Origin: CAIXTV01 sp964543995
GTDB taxonomy: Bacteria; Bacteroidota; Bacteroidia; Bacteroidales; CAIXTV01
NCBI GenBank assembly: GCA_964543995.1
Contig: CAZJBB010000002.1
Coordinates: 1 to 64,000 of the forward strand
Length of the DNA stretch: 64,000 bases
Direction: 5' to 3'
Made by a program: the position numbers and the translations under genes. The notes beneath the pieces are model-generated. The model was not told the DNA's origin and searched no databases. It was given only the letters and a program-made list of their open reading frames with translations. Below, piece by piece: positions 36,449 to 45,240 of this stretch (its first letter is position 1; the number at the start of each line of letters is the position of its first letter).

Positions 36449-36538
36449 ATGCCAAGCGGAAAAAAAAGAAAAAGACATAAAATGGCTACTCACAAGCGCA
36501 AAAAACGCTTGCGTAAAAATAGACATAAGAAGAAGTAA
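36449..36538 (+). CDS. 29-residue basic peptide (AURKAIP1/COX24-like)
   Basis: ATG to TAA encodes 29 residues starting MPSGKKRKRHKMATHKRKKR and ending in HKKK; more than half are Lys or Arg. I recognise this as the very short basic protein often annotated AURKAIP1/COX24 domain in Bacteroidota, related to mitochondrial mS38 and probably a ribosomal small-subunit component. It follows HU by 19 bases and precedes a 17-bp terminator. It is too short for many gene finders. Function is inferred from family memory only. Confidence 0.8.
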   Translation: MPSGKKRKRHKMATHKRKKRLRKNRHKKK

Positions 36539-36562
36539 TTTTATACACTTTTGAAAATTTAC

Positions 36563-36610
36563 ATAAGTTGCATAGTATTCAACAATACTATGTAACTTAT
36601 TTTATTATTT
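36563..36610 (+). terminator. Terminator after HU and the basic peptide
   Basis: A 17-bp stem (36563-36579 with 36584-36600, one G-T pair) and 4-base loop, followed by TTTATTATTT. It separates HU and the small peptide from the RNase G gene. Confidence 0.85.
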
Positions 36611-36736
36611 AGGAGTCAGTATTAATTAAGCTGCATTTTGAAAAGGTAATGGAAATTACCCTTTGTTTTGCTTTACTCGATTTATTGTCCTTAGCAGAAA
36701 TTGTTTCGCTAAAGCACCCTTCCAACAAACCTGACC

Positions 36737-38287
36737 GTGAACAAAGAACTTTACATCGATTCAAATATTAACGAAGTCAGCATTGCTTTACTCGAAGATA
36801 AGCAATTGGTTGAGCTTCATAAAGAAAAAAGGTCAAATAACCATTTGGTGGGGGATGTGTATTTAGGAAAGGTTCGCAAAATTATGCCCGGCCTCAATGC
36901 GGCATTTATTGATGTGGGTTATGAGAAAGATGCATTTCTTCATTATTTGGATTTGGGACCAAGAGTAACCTCCTTAATAAAATTCGTCAAAGAAGTTCAA
37001 AATCCTAATGTTCCAACACCTAAGTTAGAATCTTTTGCTCTGAACGATGAAATAGAGAAATCGGGAAAGATTACATCTGTATTATCTTCAAACCAAAGCA
37101 TTCTGATTCAAATTGCCAAGGAACCGATTTCAACCAAAGGTCCTCGGGTAACTTCAGAGATTTCTTTTGCAGGACGCTACTTGGTGTTAATTCCCTTTTC
37201 TGACAGAATTTCTGTTTCTCAAAAAATAAAAAGTAATGAGGAAAGAAATCGTTTAAAAAGACTCATCAGCAGCATTAAACCCAAAAATTTTGGTGTTATT
37301 ATACGCACCGTTGCCGACAATAAAAAAGTTGCCGAATTAGATGCTGATTTGCAAGGATTGGTGGATAAATGGAATTTGTTGAGTGAAAGGTTATCAGAAG
37401 CCAAACCGCCTTTTAAATTGGTAAGTGAACTTGACAAAACCACTGCGCTTTTACGTGATTTCATGAACCCTTCTTTTAACAGTATTTGCACGAACGATCC
37501 GGGAATTTATGATGAAATCAAGAATTACACCAAGACGATTGCTCCTGACAAATTAGATATTGTTAAACTCTATAAAGGCAAAACTCCCATATTCGAGCAT
37601 TTTTCTATTGATAAGCAAATAAAATCTTCATTTGGTAAAACCATTACTGTTAAAAGTGGGATTTACATTATCATAGAGCATACCGAAGCCATGCACGTGA
37701 TTGATGTCAATAGTGGGCATCATGTAAATTCTCAGCAAAATCAAGAAGAAAACGCATTGAACGTAAACTTGGAAGCCGCAACCGAAATTGCTCGGCAATT
37801 GAGACTCCGAGACATGGGTGGCATTATTGTTATTGACTTTATTGACTTGCATTTAGGTGCGAATCGTCGTGTTCTTTTTGAAAAGTTAACCCAAGAAATG
37901 GCTAAAGACCATTCTAAACACACCATTCTTCCTCCAAGTAAATTCGGGTTGGTTCAAATTACACGCCAAAGGGTTAAGCCCGAAATGAATGTGGAAATTT
38001 TAGAAAAATGTCCGGTATGCGACGGCTCTGGTCAAATTAAACCCAGCATCATCATTACCGATCAAATAGAAAACGACATACAATATTTGCTTTTAGAACA
38101 AAACGAACCTTGGCTAAAATTGGTTGTTCATCCGTTTATACACGCTTACCTCACCCGTGGACTTTTTTCTCAAAAAATAAAATGGTATTTTAAGTTCAAA
38201 AAATGGATTAGCATTACCCCTGACTCCTCATACCAATTATTGGAATATAGGATGTTTAACAAAAAAGGGGACGAGATTAAATTGTAA
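36737..38287 (+). CDS. rng: Rne/Rng family ribonuclease (RNase G)
   Basis: 516 residues. Starts with GTG at 36737 since no ATG precedes the conserved opening MNKELYIDSNINEVSIALLE. An S1 RNA-binding domain (about 36-125) leads to the DNase I-like catalytic region with metal-binding D323 (HVIDVNSG) and D367 (IIVIDFID), then the Zn-link C425/C428 (KCPVCDGSG). It lacks the long C-terminal scaffold of RNase E, so the RNase G form fits. Role: rRNA 5' maturation and mRNA decay. Confidence 0.95.
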   Translation: MNKELYIDSNINEVSIALLEDKQLVELHKEKRSNNHLVGDVYLGKVRKIMPGLNAAFIDVGYEKDAFLHYLDLGPRVTSLIKFVKEVQNPNVPTPKLESFALNDEIEKSGKITSVLSSNQSILIQIAKEPISTKGPRVTSEISFAGRYLVLIPFSDRISVSQKIKSNEERNRLKRLISSIKPKNFGVIIRTVADNKKVAELDADLQGLVDKWNLLSERLSEAKPPFKLVSELDKTTALLRDFMNPSFNSICTNDPGIYDEIKNYTKTIAPDKLDIVKLYKGKTPIFEHFSIDKQIKSSFGKTITVKSGIYIIIEHTEAMHVIDVNSGHHVNSQQNQEENALNVNLEAATEIARQLRLRDMGGIIVIDFIDLHLGANRRVLFEKLTQEMAKDHSKHTILPPSKFGLVQITRQRVKPEMNVEILEKCPVCDGSGQIKPSIIITDQIENDIQYLLLEQNEPWLKLVVHPFIHAYLTRGLFSQKIKWYFKFKKWISITPDSSYQLLEYRMFNKKGDEIKL

Positions 38288-38719
38288 TTTTAAAGTGCCC
38301 CTGGGCTAAAACCCTAATCATTGGTTACTACCTTCGGATTATTTTTTATAGAAATTCATCGCTACGATAGGATTTGAGGCGTTTAATTAAATGCACAAGC
38401 GATGTATTTGGCTTGCTTTTTAGCTGATATTGTGCTTATCAACTGATAATATTGCATTCTTTTTTACTTCTTGTGAATTATGCCGCTTTTATTATTCCTT
38501 GAAGTAAAAATTTCACTTCACTTAATTGTAAAAACATCTATTAAAACGGCATTTTAGGATAATCCAATTGATTATTTTAAAATCAAAATGGTATTACCTA
38601 TCGTTTTATTTTGTCAACCGAAAAATTATTATTGCTCATAATCAGGTCGTTAGCAAAAATATTTAAAATACATGCTACATTGTTATACATAGTACCAAAT
38701 AATACATTATCTTTGTGGC
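38288..38719. other. Intergenic region with repeat copy B and padR promoter
   Basis: No gene is supported. Repeat copy B lies at 38522-38592. A TATCTTTG -7-like box at 38708-38715 ends only 4 bases before the padR ATG, so the message would be leaderless or nearly so. The nearest TTG (38680-38682) is 25 bases upstream of it, further than usual. Confidence 0.5.
38522..38592 (+). repeat. Dispersed intergenic repeat, copy B
   Basis: Core 38532-38570 matches copy A 181-219 at 36 of 39 positions; the right part (ending near TACC at about 38597) matches copy C. No coding capacity. Confidence 0.8.
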
Positions 38720-39055
38720 ATGAAAGAAGAAAATATAAATGTTCAGATGCGAAAAGGGGTCCTGGAATTTTGCATATTGTCAATAGTCCATGAAAAGGAT
38801 GCCTATACTTCCGATTTAATTGAAAGGCTAAAAACGGCTCATTTAATTGTGGTGGAAGGAACTTTATATCCGCTGCTGACCCGGTTGAAAAACCAAGGTT
38901 ATTTAACCTATTACTGGGAGGAGTCCAAACAGGGTCCTCCTCGAAAGTATTTTAAAATTACGGATCAGGGAATCCAATTTTTGCTAGAACTTCGCGAAAA
39001 TTGGTTTGATTTTGTAAGTTCAGTTAACGCCATTATTCAAAAAGATAAATTTTAA
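38720..39055 (+). CDS. PadR family transcriptional regulator
   Basis: 111 residues. Winged helix of the PadR type: MRKGVLEFCILSIV, DAYTSDLIERLK, VEGTLYPLLTRLKNQGYLTY and GPPRKYFKITDQG. The short form without a long C-terminal dimer domain. It lies 11 bases before the PspC-domain gene, an arrangement common in Bacteroidota, where the regulator probably represses both genes. The inducer is unknown. Confidence 0.93.
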   Translation: MKEENINVQMRKGVLEFCILSIVHEKDAYTSDLIERLKTAHLIVVEGTLYPLLTRLKNQGYLTYYWEESKQGPPRKYFKITDQGIQFLLELRENWFDFVSSVNAIIQKDKF

Positions 39056-39066
39056 AAACCCAAATC

Positions 39067-40710
39067 ATGAAAAAAAATTTTACGGTTAATATCTGCGGAA
39101 CGATATTCCATATTGATGAAGATGCATACGATCTGTTGAATCAGTATTTTTTAAGCTTAAAAGAACATTATAAAAATGAGGAAGGGTGTGATGAAATTTT
39201 GGGGGATATTGAATCCAGGGTTGCAGAAATGCTCATCGAAAAAACAAATTCAAATGTCAAAGTGGTGAGCCTTTCCGATATCAATTTTGTAATCAATGTC
39301 ATGGGTAAACCCGAACAATTTGATGAAAAAGAGCAAACATCTTCAAAGGGTGAATCTAAAGCTAAAGCCCCCAGACGATTGTACCGCGATCCGGATAATA
39401 AAGTGGTTGGTGGAGTCTGCAGTGGAATAGGTGCGTACTTTAACATGGATTCCTTAATTATCCGAATTTTATTTATCGTAGCTATTTTATTGGGGTTTTC
39501 CGGTGTACTTGTATATATTGTATTATGGATTGCCATTCCTGAAGCCAAAACGACCATTGAAAAGTTGGAGATGAAGGGAGAAAAAATAAACTTGAACAAC
39601 ATAGAAAAGAATGTTAAAGAAGAGTTTAGCAATATTAAAGAAAAATTTTCCGAATTCAGCGAAGATGCCAAGGCTGCATTTCATAAGATCAGACAAGAGA
39701 CCCAGCCTAATAAATTTGAACGTTTTTTCACTTTTATTTTCACATTGATTAAGTATTTTGTAAGGGCATTTGGAATTTTTATCGGCTTAATTTTTATCAT
39801 CATTGGATTGTTCGTATTGGTAGGCTTAATAGCTTCTTTTTTTGGAGCTAAAACCATGACCTTTGGAAACAATGCCATTATTAGTAGTTATTCGTTCAAA
39901 GCTTTCCTGAGCTTATTTGTGGATGCCCCATATCAAATTACCCTCATTTACATTGGATTATCTTTATTTATTGGGGTCCCACTTATAATGCTGATATATA
40001 ACGGAATAAAAATTGTTTTGGGCCTAAAAAGCAGGAAACGGTATATTGGAATATCAGCCTTTTCCTTTTGGCTTGCCGGTTTAATTATCACCACATTCTT
40101 AAGCATTCATATTGCTAAAAGCTATTCCAGTAAGAGCTTTTCTGCCAAGAAAATATCACTTATCCAACCTTCGAACAACACATTGGCTTTTGAAGTTAAT
40201 CAAAGTTCAGAGGTAAGTAATAGCGAGCTTCAAGAACGCATACAGCAAGGGATAAGTCCTTTCAATATAGTTGCACTTAAAGGCAAAGATGTTTTCTACG
40301 GAGTGCCCAAATTAGCGTTTTTAGCTTCAGATAACGACAGTTTTCAGGTTGTGGTAATCTCTTCTGCAAGAGGAGAGTCTTTGGCTGATGCCGAAAAGCA
40401 TATTGAAGGGGTAAAATATAATTTAAAACAAGTGGGTTCAACCCTATTGCTAGATCCTATTTTTCAGTTTAGTGCCTCTGACAAGTGGCGGGTGCAAGAT
40501 GTGAAAATTATTTGTAAAATTCCCGAAGGGAAAATTATTGATTTGACTAAAAACTTCAAGATGTTGGATTATTCTTCGGATAAGAATGACGATGGTTATA
40601 AGGACTTAAGAGGTAAAAAATGGATTATGGTTCATGGGAGCATAAAGGAATATTTTGAACCAAAACCGCTAAATATTGTTATAGACAGTGTAAAGACTGT
40701 TAGAAAATAG
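39067..40710 (+). CDS. PspC domain membrane protein
   Basis: 547 residues. N-terminal cytoplasmic part (MKKNFTVNICGTIFHIDEDA..., about 1-100), PspC domain (RRLYRDPDNKVVGGVCSGIG to about 160, with one membrane helix), a charged coiled region (about 165-210), two or three more membrane helices (about 225-355) and a C-terminal extracytoplasmic beta-rich domain. PspC proteins sense or counter inner-membrane stress. Only the PadR gene accompanies it; no PspA-like gene is here. Confidence 0.88.
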   Translation: MKKNFTVNICGTIFHIDEDAYDLLNQYFLSLKEHYKNEEGCDEILGDIESRVAEMLIEKTNSNVKVVSLSDINFVINVMGKPEQFDEKEQTSSKGESKAKAPRRLYRDPDNKVVGGVCSGIGAYFNMDSLIIRILFIVAILLGFSGVLVYIVLWIAIPEAKTTIEKLEMKGEKINLNNIEKNVKEEFSNIKEKFSEFSEDAKAAFHKIRQETQPNKFERFFTFIFTLIKYFVRAFGIFIGLIFIIIGLFVLVGLIASFFGAKTMTFGNNAIISSYSFKAFLSLFVDAPYQITLIYIGLSLFIGVPLIMLIYNGIKIVLGLKSRKRYIGISAFSFWLAGLIITTFLSIHIAKSYSSKSFSAKKISLIQPSNNTLAFEVNQSSEVSNSELQERIQQGISPFNIVALKGKDVFYGVPKLAFLASDNDSFQVVVISSARGESLADAEKHIEGVKYNLKQVGSTLLLDPIFQFSASDKWRVQDVKIICKIPEGKIIDLTKNFKMLDYSSDKNDDGYKDLRGKKWIMVHGSIKEYFEPKPLNIVIDSVKTVRK

Positions 40711-40740
40711 ATATTGTAGAAATAGTTAATCTAATTTGTA

Positions 40741-40774
40741 AAATCTCTTGTTTGATTAGCAAGAGATTTTTTTT
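40741..40774 (+). terminator. Terminator between the PspC and dehydrogenase genes
   Basis: AAATCTCTTG and CAAGAGATTT form a 10-bp stem with 9-base loop, followed by a T-run. Confidence 0.92.
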
Positions 40775-40804
40775 GTATCAAGTATTAAGTAACTTTGTAC
40801 TGTT

Positions 40805-43222
40805 ATGAATAACTCATTAAATATACTTCAACATTTAAAACTTACGAAAAAGGAGATTTTAAATGATTATAGAATTGGATGTGAAAGCCGTCAGGCAAGC
40901 ATTCTTGGGCGGAAAGAGGCGCTTTCCGGTAAAGCAAAATTCGGAATTTTTGGTGACGGGAAAGAACTTCCACAATTGGTAATGGCAAAGTTTTTTCAAC
41001 CCGGCGATTGGAGGTCCGGATACTATAGAGACCAAACCTTTATGAATGCTGCCGGATTATATTCATGGAAAGAGTTTTTTGCTCAACTATATGGGGATAC
41101 CGATATTAATGCAAATCCTGCTCATGGTGGAAGAATGATGAATAATCATTTTGCAACCCGAATTTTAGATGAGTCCGGGAATTGGAAGAATGTTTCTCAA
41201 TTAAAAAATGTTTCAGCAGACATTTCTCCTACTGCCGGCCAAATGCCTCGTTTATTAGGTCTCGCTTTAGCATCAAAATTATATCGATCTCATGAGAACC
41301 AAGAAGCATTTGCCGGGTTTTCTGTAAATGGAAACGAAGTAGCTTTCGGAACCATTGGAGATGCGAGTACCTCCGAAGGTCATTTTTTTGAAACCATTAA
41401 TGCCGCCGGAGTACTAAAAGTTCCCATGGCGATTTCAATTTGGGATGACGGCTGGGGTATATCCGTTTCAAAGAAGTATCAAACCACAAAACAAAGCATT
41501 TCTGAAATACTTAAAGGGTTTGAAATTAACGAAAAAGGCGAAGGGTATTACATTTACAAAGTGAAAGGATGGGATTATACTGCACTTCTTCATGCTTATA
41601 GTGAGGGTATTGAAAAATGCAGAAAAGAACACGTTCCGGTTATTTTTCATATCGAAGAACTTACCCAACCCTTAGGGCACTCTACTTCCGGCTCGCATGA
41701 GCGTTATAAGTCGACCGAACAACTGGATTTAGAAAAATTTAAGGATGGACTAACACACTTTAAACAATGGATTGTTGAGCAAGAAATAGCACCAGAAGAC
41801 GAATTGGAGCAAATTGAACAAAACGCCATTGAAACCATTAAAAACGAAAGGACTGCAGCCTGGAGTGATTTTATGCTGCCCATGCACACAAAAAGAAATG
41901 AGCTATTAACTTTGGTGAATGTAAGTAGCTGTAATTGTGCCAAAACGGATAAAATTAATGTTTTGATGTCAGAGTTAAAGTCTCTTGCCGAGCCCCTCAA
42001 AAAAGACATTGTTCCTTATGCAAAAAAAATATTACGATTGATTTGTAATACCTGCAATCCGGATAAATCGCTTAAGAAAAGCCTTACCGTTTGGTTAGAA
42101 AAAGAAATTTCAGAAGATACGCATAGATATAGCTCTTATTTATATAGTGAAAACACAAATAGCGCCTTAAAAATTCCGTCCATTGCACCCATTTTTAATG
42201 ACTCTTCTTCTTTAGTGGCCGGTCGTGAAATATTAAAAGCCAATTTTGATGTTATTTTCGAAGAAAATCCTTTGGTGGTTGCTTTTGGCGAAGATGTTGG
42301 ACACATTGGAGGTGTTAACCAATCCTTTGAAGGCTTACAAAAGAAATATGGAGAAAACCGGGTTTTTGACACAGGAATTAGAGAAGCAACCATCATAGGA
42401 CAAGCGTTGGGATTGGCATTAAGGGGATTTAGACCCATTGCTGAAATACAATATTTTGATTATTTATTATATGGTTTACAGGTTATTAGTGATGATTTGG
42501 CCACACTGCGGTACCGAACACGAAACGGACAAAAGGCGCCCATGATTATTTCAACCCGGGGACATCGCTTGGTGGGTATGTGGCATTCCGGATCACCACT
42601 GAGCATGGTAATTAACTCTATAAGGGGTGTTTATGTGCTGACACCAAGAAACATGACCCAAGCTGCCGGTTTTTATAATACCATGCTAGCATCAGATGAC
42701 CCTGCATTAATTATTGAACCTTTAAATGCATATCGTTTGAAAGAAAAAATGCCCCTTAATGTGGGCAAGTATTTTGTTCCTATTGGCATTCCGGAAATAT
42801 TAAACGAAGGGAACGACATTACCATTGTTACCTATGGAGCCTGTGTAAAAATTGCCCAAGATGCCCTTACTCAATTAAAGGATTTTGGAATTTCTGTTGA
42901 ACTTATTGATGTTCAGTCATTATTACCATTCGATATCAATCATAGCATTGTGATTTCTTTAGCAAAAACAAATAAAATTTTATTTTTTGATGAAGATGTC
43001 CCGGGAGGAGCAACCGCTTATATGATGCATCAAGTGATAGAAATTCAGGGAGGATTCGAACACCTTGATTATCCACCCGTAAGCCTTACGGGGAAGGCAC
43101 ACAGAACTGCATACAGTGCAGATGGCGATTATTTCTCAAATCCCAATGCCGAAGATGTTTTTGATACTGTTTATAAGATGATGCATCAATATAATCCGAA
43201 ACGTTTTCCGTCAATTTATTAA
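40805..43222 (+). CDS. Branched-chain 2-oxoacid dehydrogenase E1, fused alpha and beta subunits
   Basis: 805 residues. Residues 1-400 are the E1 alpha part with the thiamine-diphosphate motif GDASTSEG (185-192) and following NAAGVLKVP; residues from about 455 are E1 beta (VVAFGEDVGHIGGVNQSFEG, FDTGIREATIIGQALGLAL, and the C-terminal DEDVPGGATAYM). It decarboxylates branched 2-oxoacids from Leu, Ile and Val and passes the acyl group to E2. E2 and E3 genes are not adjacent. The fusion is usual in this phylum. A TAACTTTG box (40790-40797) lies just before the start. Confidence 0.93.
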   Translation: MNNSLNILQHLKLTKKEILNDYRIGCESRQASILGRKEALSGKAKFGIFGDGKELPQLVMAKFFQPGDWRSGYYRDQTFMNAAGLYSWKEFFAQLYGDTDINANPAHGGRMMNNHFATRILDESGNWKNVSQLKNVSADISPTAGQMPRLLGLALASKLYRSHENQEAFAGFSVNGNEVAFGTIGDASTSEGHFFETINAAGVLKVPMAISIWDDGWGISVSKKYQTTKQSISEILKGFEINEKGEGYYIYKVKGWDYTALLHAYSEGIEKCRKEHVPVIFHIEELTQPLGHSTSGSHERYKSTEQLDLEKFKDGLTHFKQWIVEQEIAPEDELEQIEQNAIETIKNERTAAWSDFMLPMHTKRNELLTLVNVSSCNCAKTDKINVLMSELKSLAEPLKKDIVPYAKKILRLICNTCNPDKSLKKSLTVWLEKEISEDTHRYSSYLYSENTNSALKIPSIAPIFNDSSSLVAGREILKANFDVIFEENPLVVAFGEDVGHIGGVNQSFEGLQKKYGENRVFDTGIREATIIGQALGLALRGFRPIAEIQYFDYLLYGLQVISDDLATLRYRTRNGQKAPMIISTRGHRLVGMWHSGSPLSMVINSIRGVYVLTPRNMTQAAGFYNTMLASDDPALIIEPLNAYRLKEKMPLNVGKYFVPIGIPEILNEGNDITIVTYGACVKIAQDALTQLKDFGISVELIDVQSLLPFDINHSIVISLAKTNKILFFDEDVPGGATAYMMHQVIEIQGGFEHLDYPPVSLTGKAHRTAYSADGDYFSNPNAEDVFDTVYKMMHQYNPKRFPSIY

Positions 43223-43232
43223 TTTTAATCAA

Positions 43233-43898
43233 ATGAAAAATATTTTTTTGTTCATTATAGGGGTTGTCATTGCAATTACATTTACCAATTGCAAAAAGAC
43301 AAATTCTTTTAAAGTTAGTATTTCGGGGAAAGTTGTTGAGTCGAATCATCAAACGGCCATCTCTAATGCAACACTTGTACTTTCCGCAAGCATGATTTCT
43401 TCCGGCACCTATAATTCAAATTATAATGAAATTGCCAATACCACAACAGATGGGAGCGGCAACTACACTTTTAATGCAAGTATTGACGGGAAACCCGTTG
43501 GATTAAGGGTAGCTGTTGTGAAATCCGGTTATTTTACAAATTCTTTTGACTTAAGTCCAACTTTATTCGAAAACGGGAATACCTATACCCAAGATTTTAA
43601 CTTATTTACAGAATCCTTTATCAAATTACAGGTAAACAACGTTTCTCCAAACGATAGCTCTGATAGGATAACGTATTATTATACCCTCTCCCCTTCCTTA
43701 CACTGCAGCCAATGCTGCTCGGATAATCAGATAACAGGTTACGGACAATACTATCATGCTTCTTCTGTGTGTAAAACCTACGGAAATCAATGGACAAAAA
43801 TTGTATGGACGGTTATCAAATATGGGAACATGAATTTTCATGCTGACTCCATCTACATTGCACCTTCTGATACAGCACAGTACACAATAAATTATTAA
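43233..43898 (+). CDS. Lipoprotein with carboxypeptidase-regulatory-like domain
   Basis: 221 residues. Lipobox ITFTNCKK with lipidated C20. Residues 27-125 resemble a CarboxypepD_reg beta-sandwich (VSISGKVVESNHQTAISNAT ... TTTDGSGNYTFN). The C-terminal part contains a cysteine cluster (HCSQCCSDNQ) and shows no known domain. Located 10 bases after the dehydrogenase gene, but a functional link is doubtful. Confidence 0.7.
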   Translation: MKNIFLFIIGVVIAITFTNCKKTNSFKVSISGKVVESNHQTAISNATLVLSASMISSGTYNSNYNEIANTTTDGSGNYTFNASIDGKPVGLRVAVVKSGYFTNSFDLSPTLFENGNTYTQDFNLFTESFIKLQVNNVSPNDSSDRITYYYTLSPSLHCSQCCSDNQITGYGQYYHASSVCKTYGNQWTKIVWTVIKYGNMNFHADSIYIAPSDTAQYTINY

Positions 43899-44243
43899 GC
43901 TACAAAAGTTTTCTTTTTCTTTTTGCCCCGACAACACTTATATAAAATACATTAGCATAAGGAATTTGGAATGTAATGTTCCTAAATGAATATTTTGGAA
44001 CATCAAATTAATGGAACATTCAGCGCTCCTATATATAAATTTGGTTAAATATTTACATCACTGTATCCCTTGATACTATTTGAGTTTCATTTGTCGACCA
44101 CTGTATAGGCACCGAATATACTATGATTTAACAATATATTTATCGTAACAATCAGATAATAAATGTGTTAAAGTAAAGTTAATGCATGTTTTGCTCTTTA
44201 CAATCAGGGTTCCACTATATATATTTGTTTTTTTAAAGGACTT
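43899..44243. other. Region upstream of acylphosphatase with GGAACAT inverted repeats
   Basis: ATGTTCC (43976-43982) and GGAACAT (43997-44003) form an inverted repeat around 14 bases, and another GGAACAT follows at 44013-44019. GGAATG just before adds a partial site. These look like a cluster of binding sites for a dimeric regulator. A TATATTTG box at 44220-44227 is a probable -7 element for the gene at 44244. No gene is supported. Confidence 0.5.
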
Positions 44244-44510
44244 ATGATTAGTTATAAAGTTTGGGTAGTAGGTAAGGTTCATGGGGTTGGGTTTCGTTTT
44301 TATTCAATGCAAATGGCTTATAAATATGGTGTTTTTGGCTTTGTAAAAAATCTTTCTGATGGAAAAGTTTATATGGAATTAGAGGGGGAGCTTGAAAAAA
44401 TTGATTTATTCCTCGATTGGTGTAGAATTGGCCCTATGGGTGCAAAAGTTAATGAAATCCTTCTTGAAAATAATTCATTGAAAAACTTCACCGCCTTCAA
44501 TATTCAATAA
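44244..44510 (+). CDS. acyP: Acylphosphatase
   Basis: 88 residues, normal length. R18 in HGVGFRFYS binds the phosphate and N36 in GFVKNLSDGKV positions the water. It hydrolyses acyl phosphates such as 1,3-bisphosphoglycerate. AAAGGA before the ATG may serve as ribosome binding site. Stand-alone gene. Confidence 0.93.
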   Translation: MISYKVWVVGKVHGVGFRFYSMQMAYKYGVFGFVKNLSDGKVYMELEGELEKIDLFLDWCRIGPMGAKVNEILLENNSLKNFTAFNIQ

Positions 44511-44640
44511 TATTTAAGTTTTGAATTGCTTTTATTTAGATTTCCTGAGGTTCAGGTTTAAATGCATTTCGTAAATAAGAATTTTAACTACTTTTATTAG
44601 CGGATAATTTTCAGCAATTTGACCCTCTAAAATTTGTTTT

Positions 44641-45237
44641 ATGAATAAAAAAGCCAATCACACATTTCCGATACTTGATTTGATAGCAGAAAGGTGGAGT
44701 CCACGGTCGTTTAAAACTGAAGACGTGCCGGTTCAAAAAATCCAAAGTTTGTTTGAAGCTGCAAGATGGTGTTCTTCGGCCTTTAATGACCAACCTTGGC
44801 GTTATATTGTGGGTAACAAAAAGAATCCCACTTGGAATGCGATTTTTGATTGTTTGAATGAAGGTAATAGAGAATGGAATCAAAATGTCCCTTTACTTAT
44901 TTTGGTGTGTTGTGAAACGCATTCGCCCATTACCGGAAAGACCAATCCTTATGCCTCTTTCGATACCGGACAAAGTATGGCTACTTTGTGCCAACAAGCG
45001 CAATACTTGGGCTTACATACCCACCCCATGGCAGGGTTTCATAAAGAAAAGGCTAGAGAATTTTTTCAGCTACCTTCAACCATTGAACCTTTGACCGTTC
45101 TGGCTGTTGGATATTTAGACACGCCAAATAAACTGTCTGAAAAATATATGACCGCTGAACTTTCGGAAAGAAAAAGAAGAGGTTTCAGTGAGTTTGTTTT
45201 TTTTGAAAAGTATAATCAACCTTTAGAAATGTTTTAA
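44641..45237 (+). CDS. Nitroreductase family oxidoreductase
   Basis: 198 residues. FMN-binding marks: RWSPRSFKTEDVP, the CSSAFNDQPWRYIV segment, and ASFDTGQSMATLCQQAQYLG. It probably reduces nitro compounds, quinones or enones with NAD(P)H. It lies 3 bases before the iron-dependent alcohol dehydrogenase gene, so both are co-expressed, suggesting joint detoxification of reactive organic compounds. Confidence 0.9.
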   Translation: MNKKANHTFPILDLIAERWSPRSFKTEDVPVQKIQSLFEAARWCSSAFNDQPWRYIVGNKKNPTWNAIFDCLNEGNREWNQNVPLLILVCCETHSPITGKTNPYASFDTGQSMATLCQQAQYLGLHTHPMAGFHKEKAREFFQLPSTIEPLTVLAVGYLDTPNKLSEKYMTAELSERKRRGFSEFVFFEKYNQPLEMF

Positions 45238-45240
45238 CCT

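Noticed and set aside
40773..40797. Full promoter for the branched-chain dehydrogenase gene
   Set aside because: A TAACTTTG box is present, but the only nearby TTG is in the terminator T-run with 14-base spacing.
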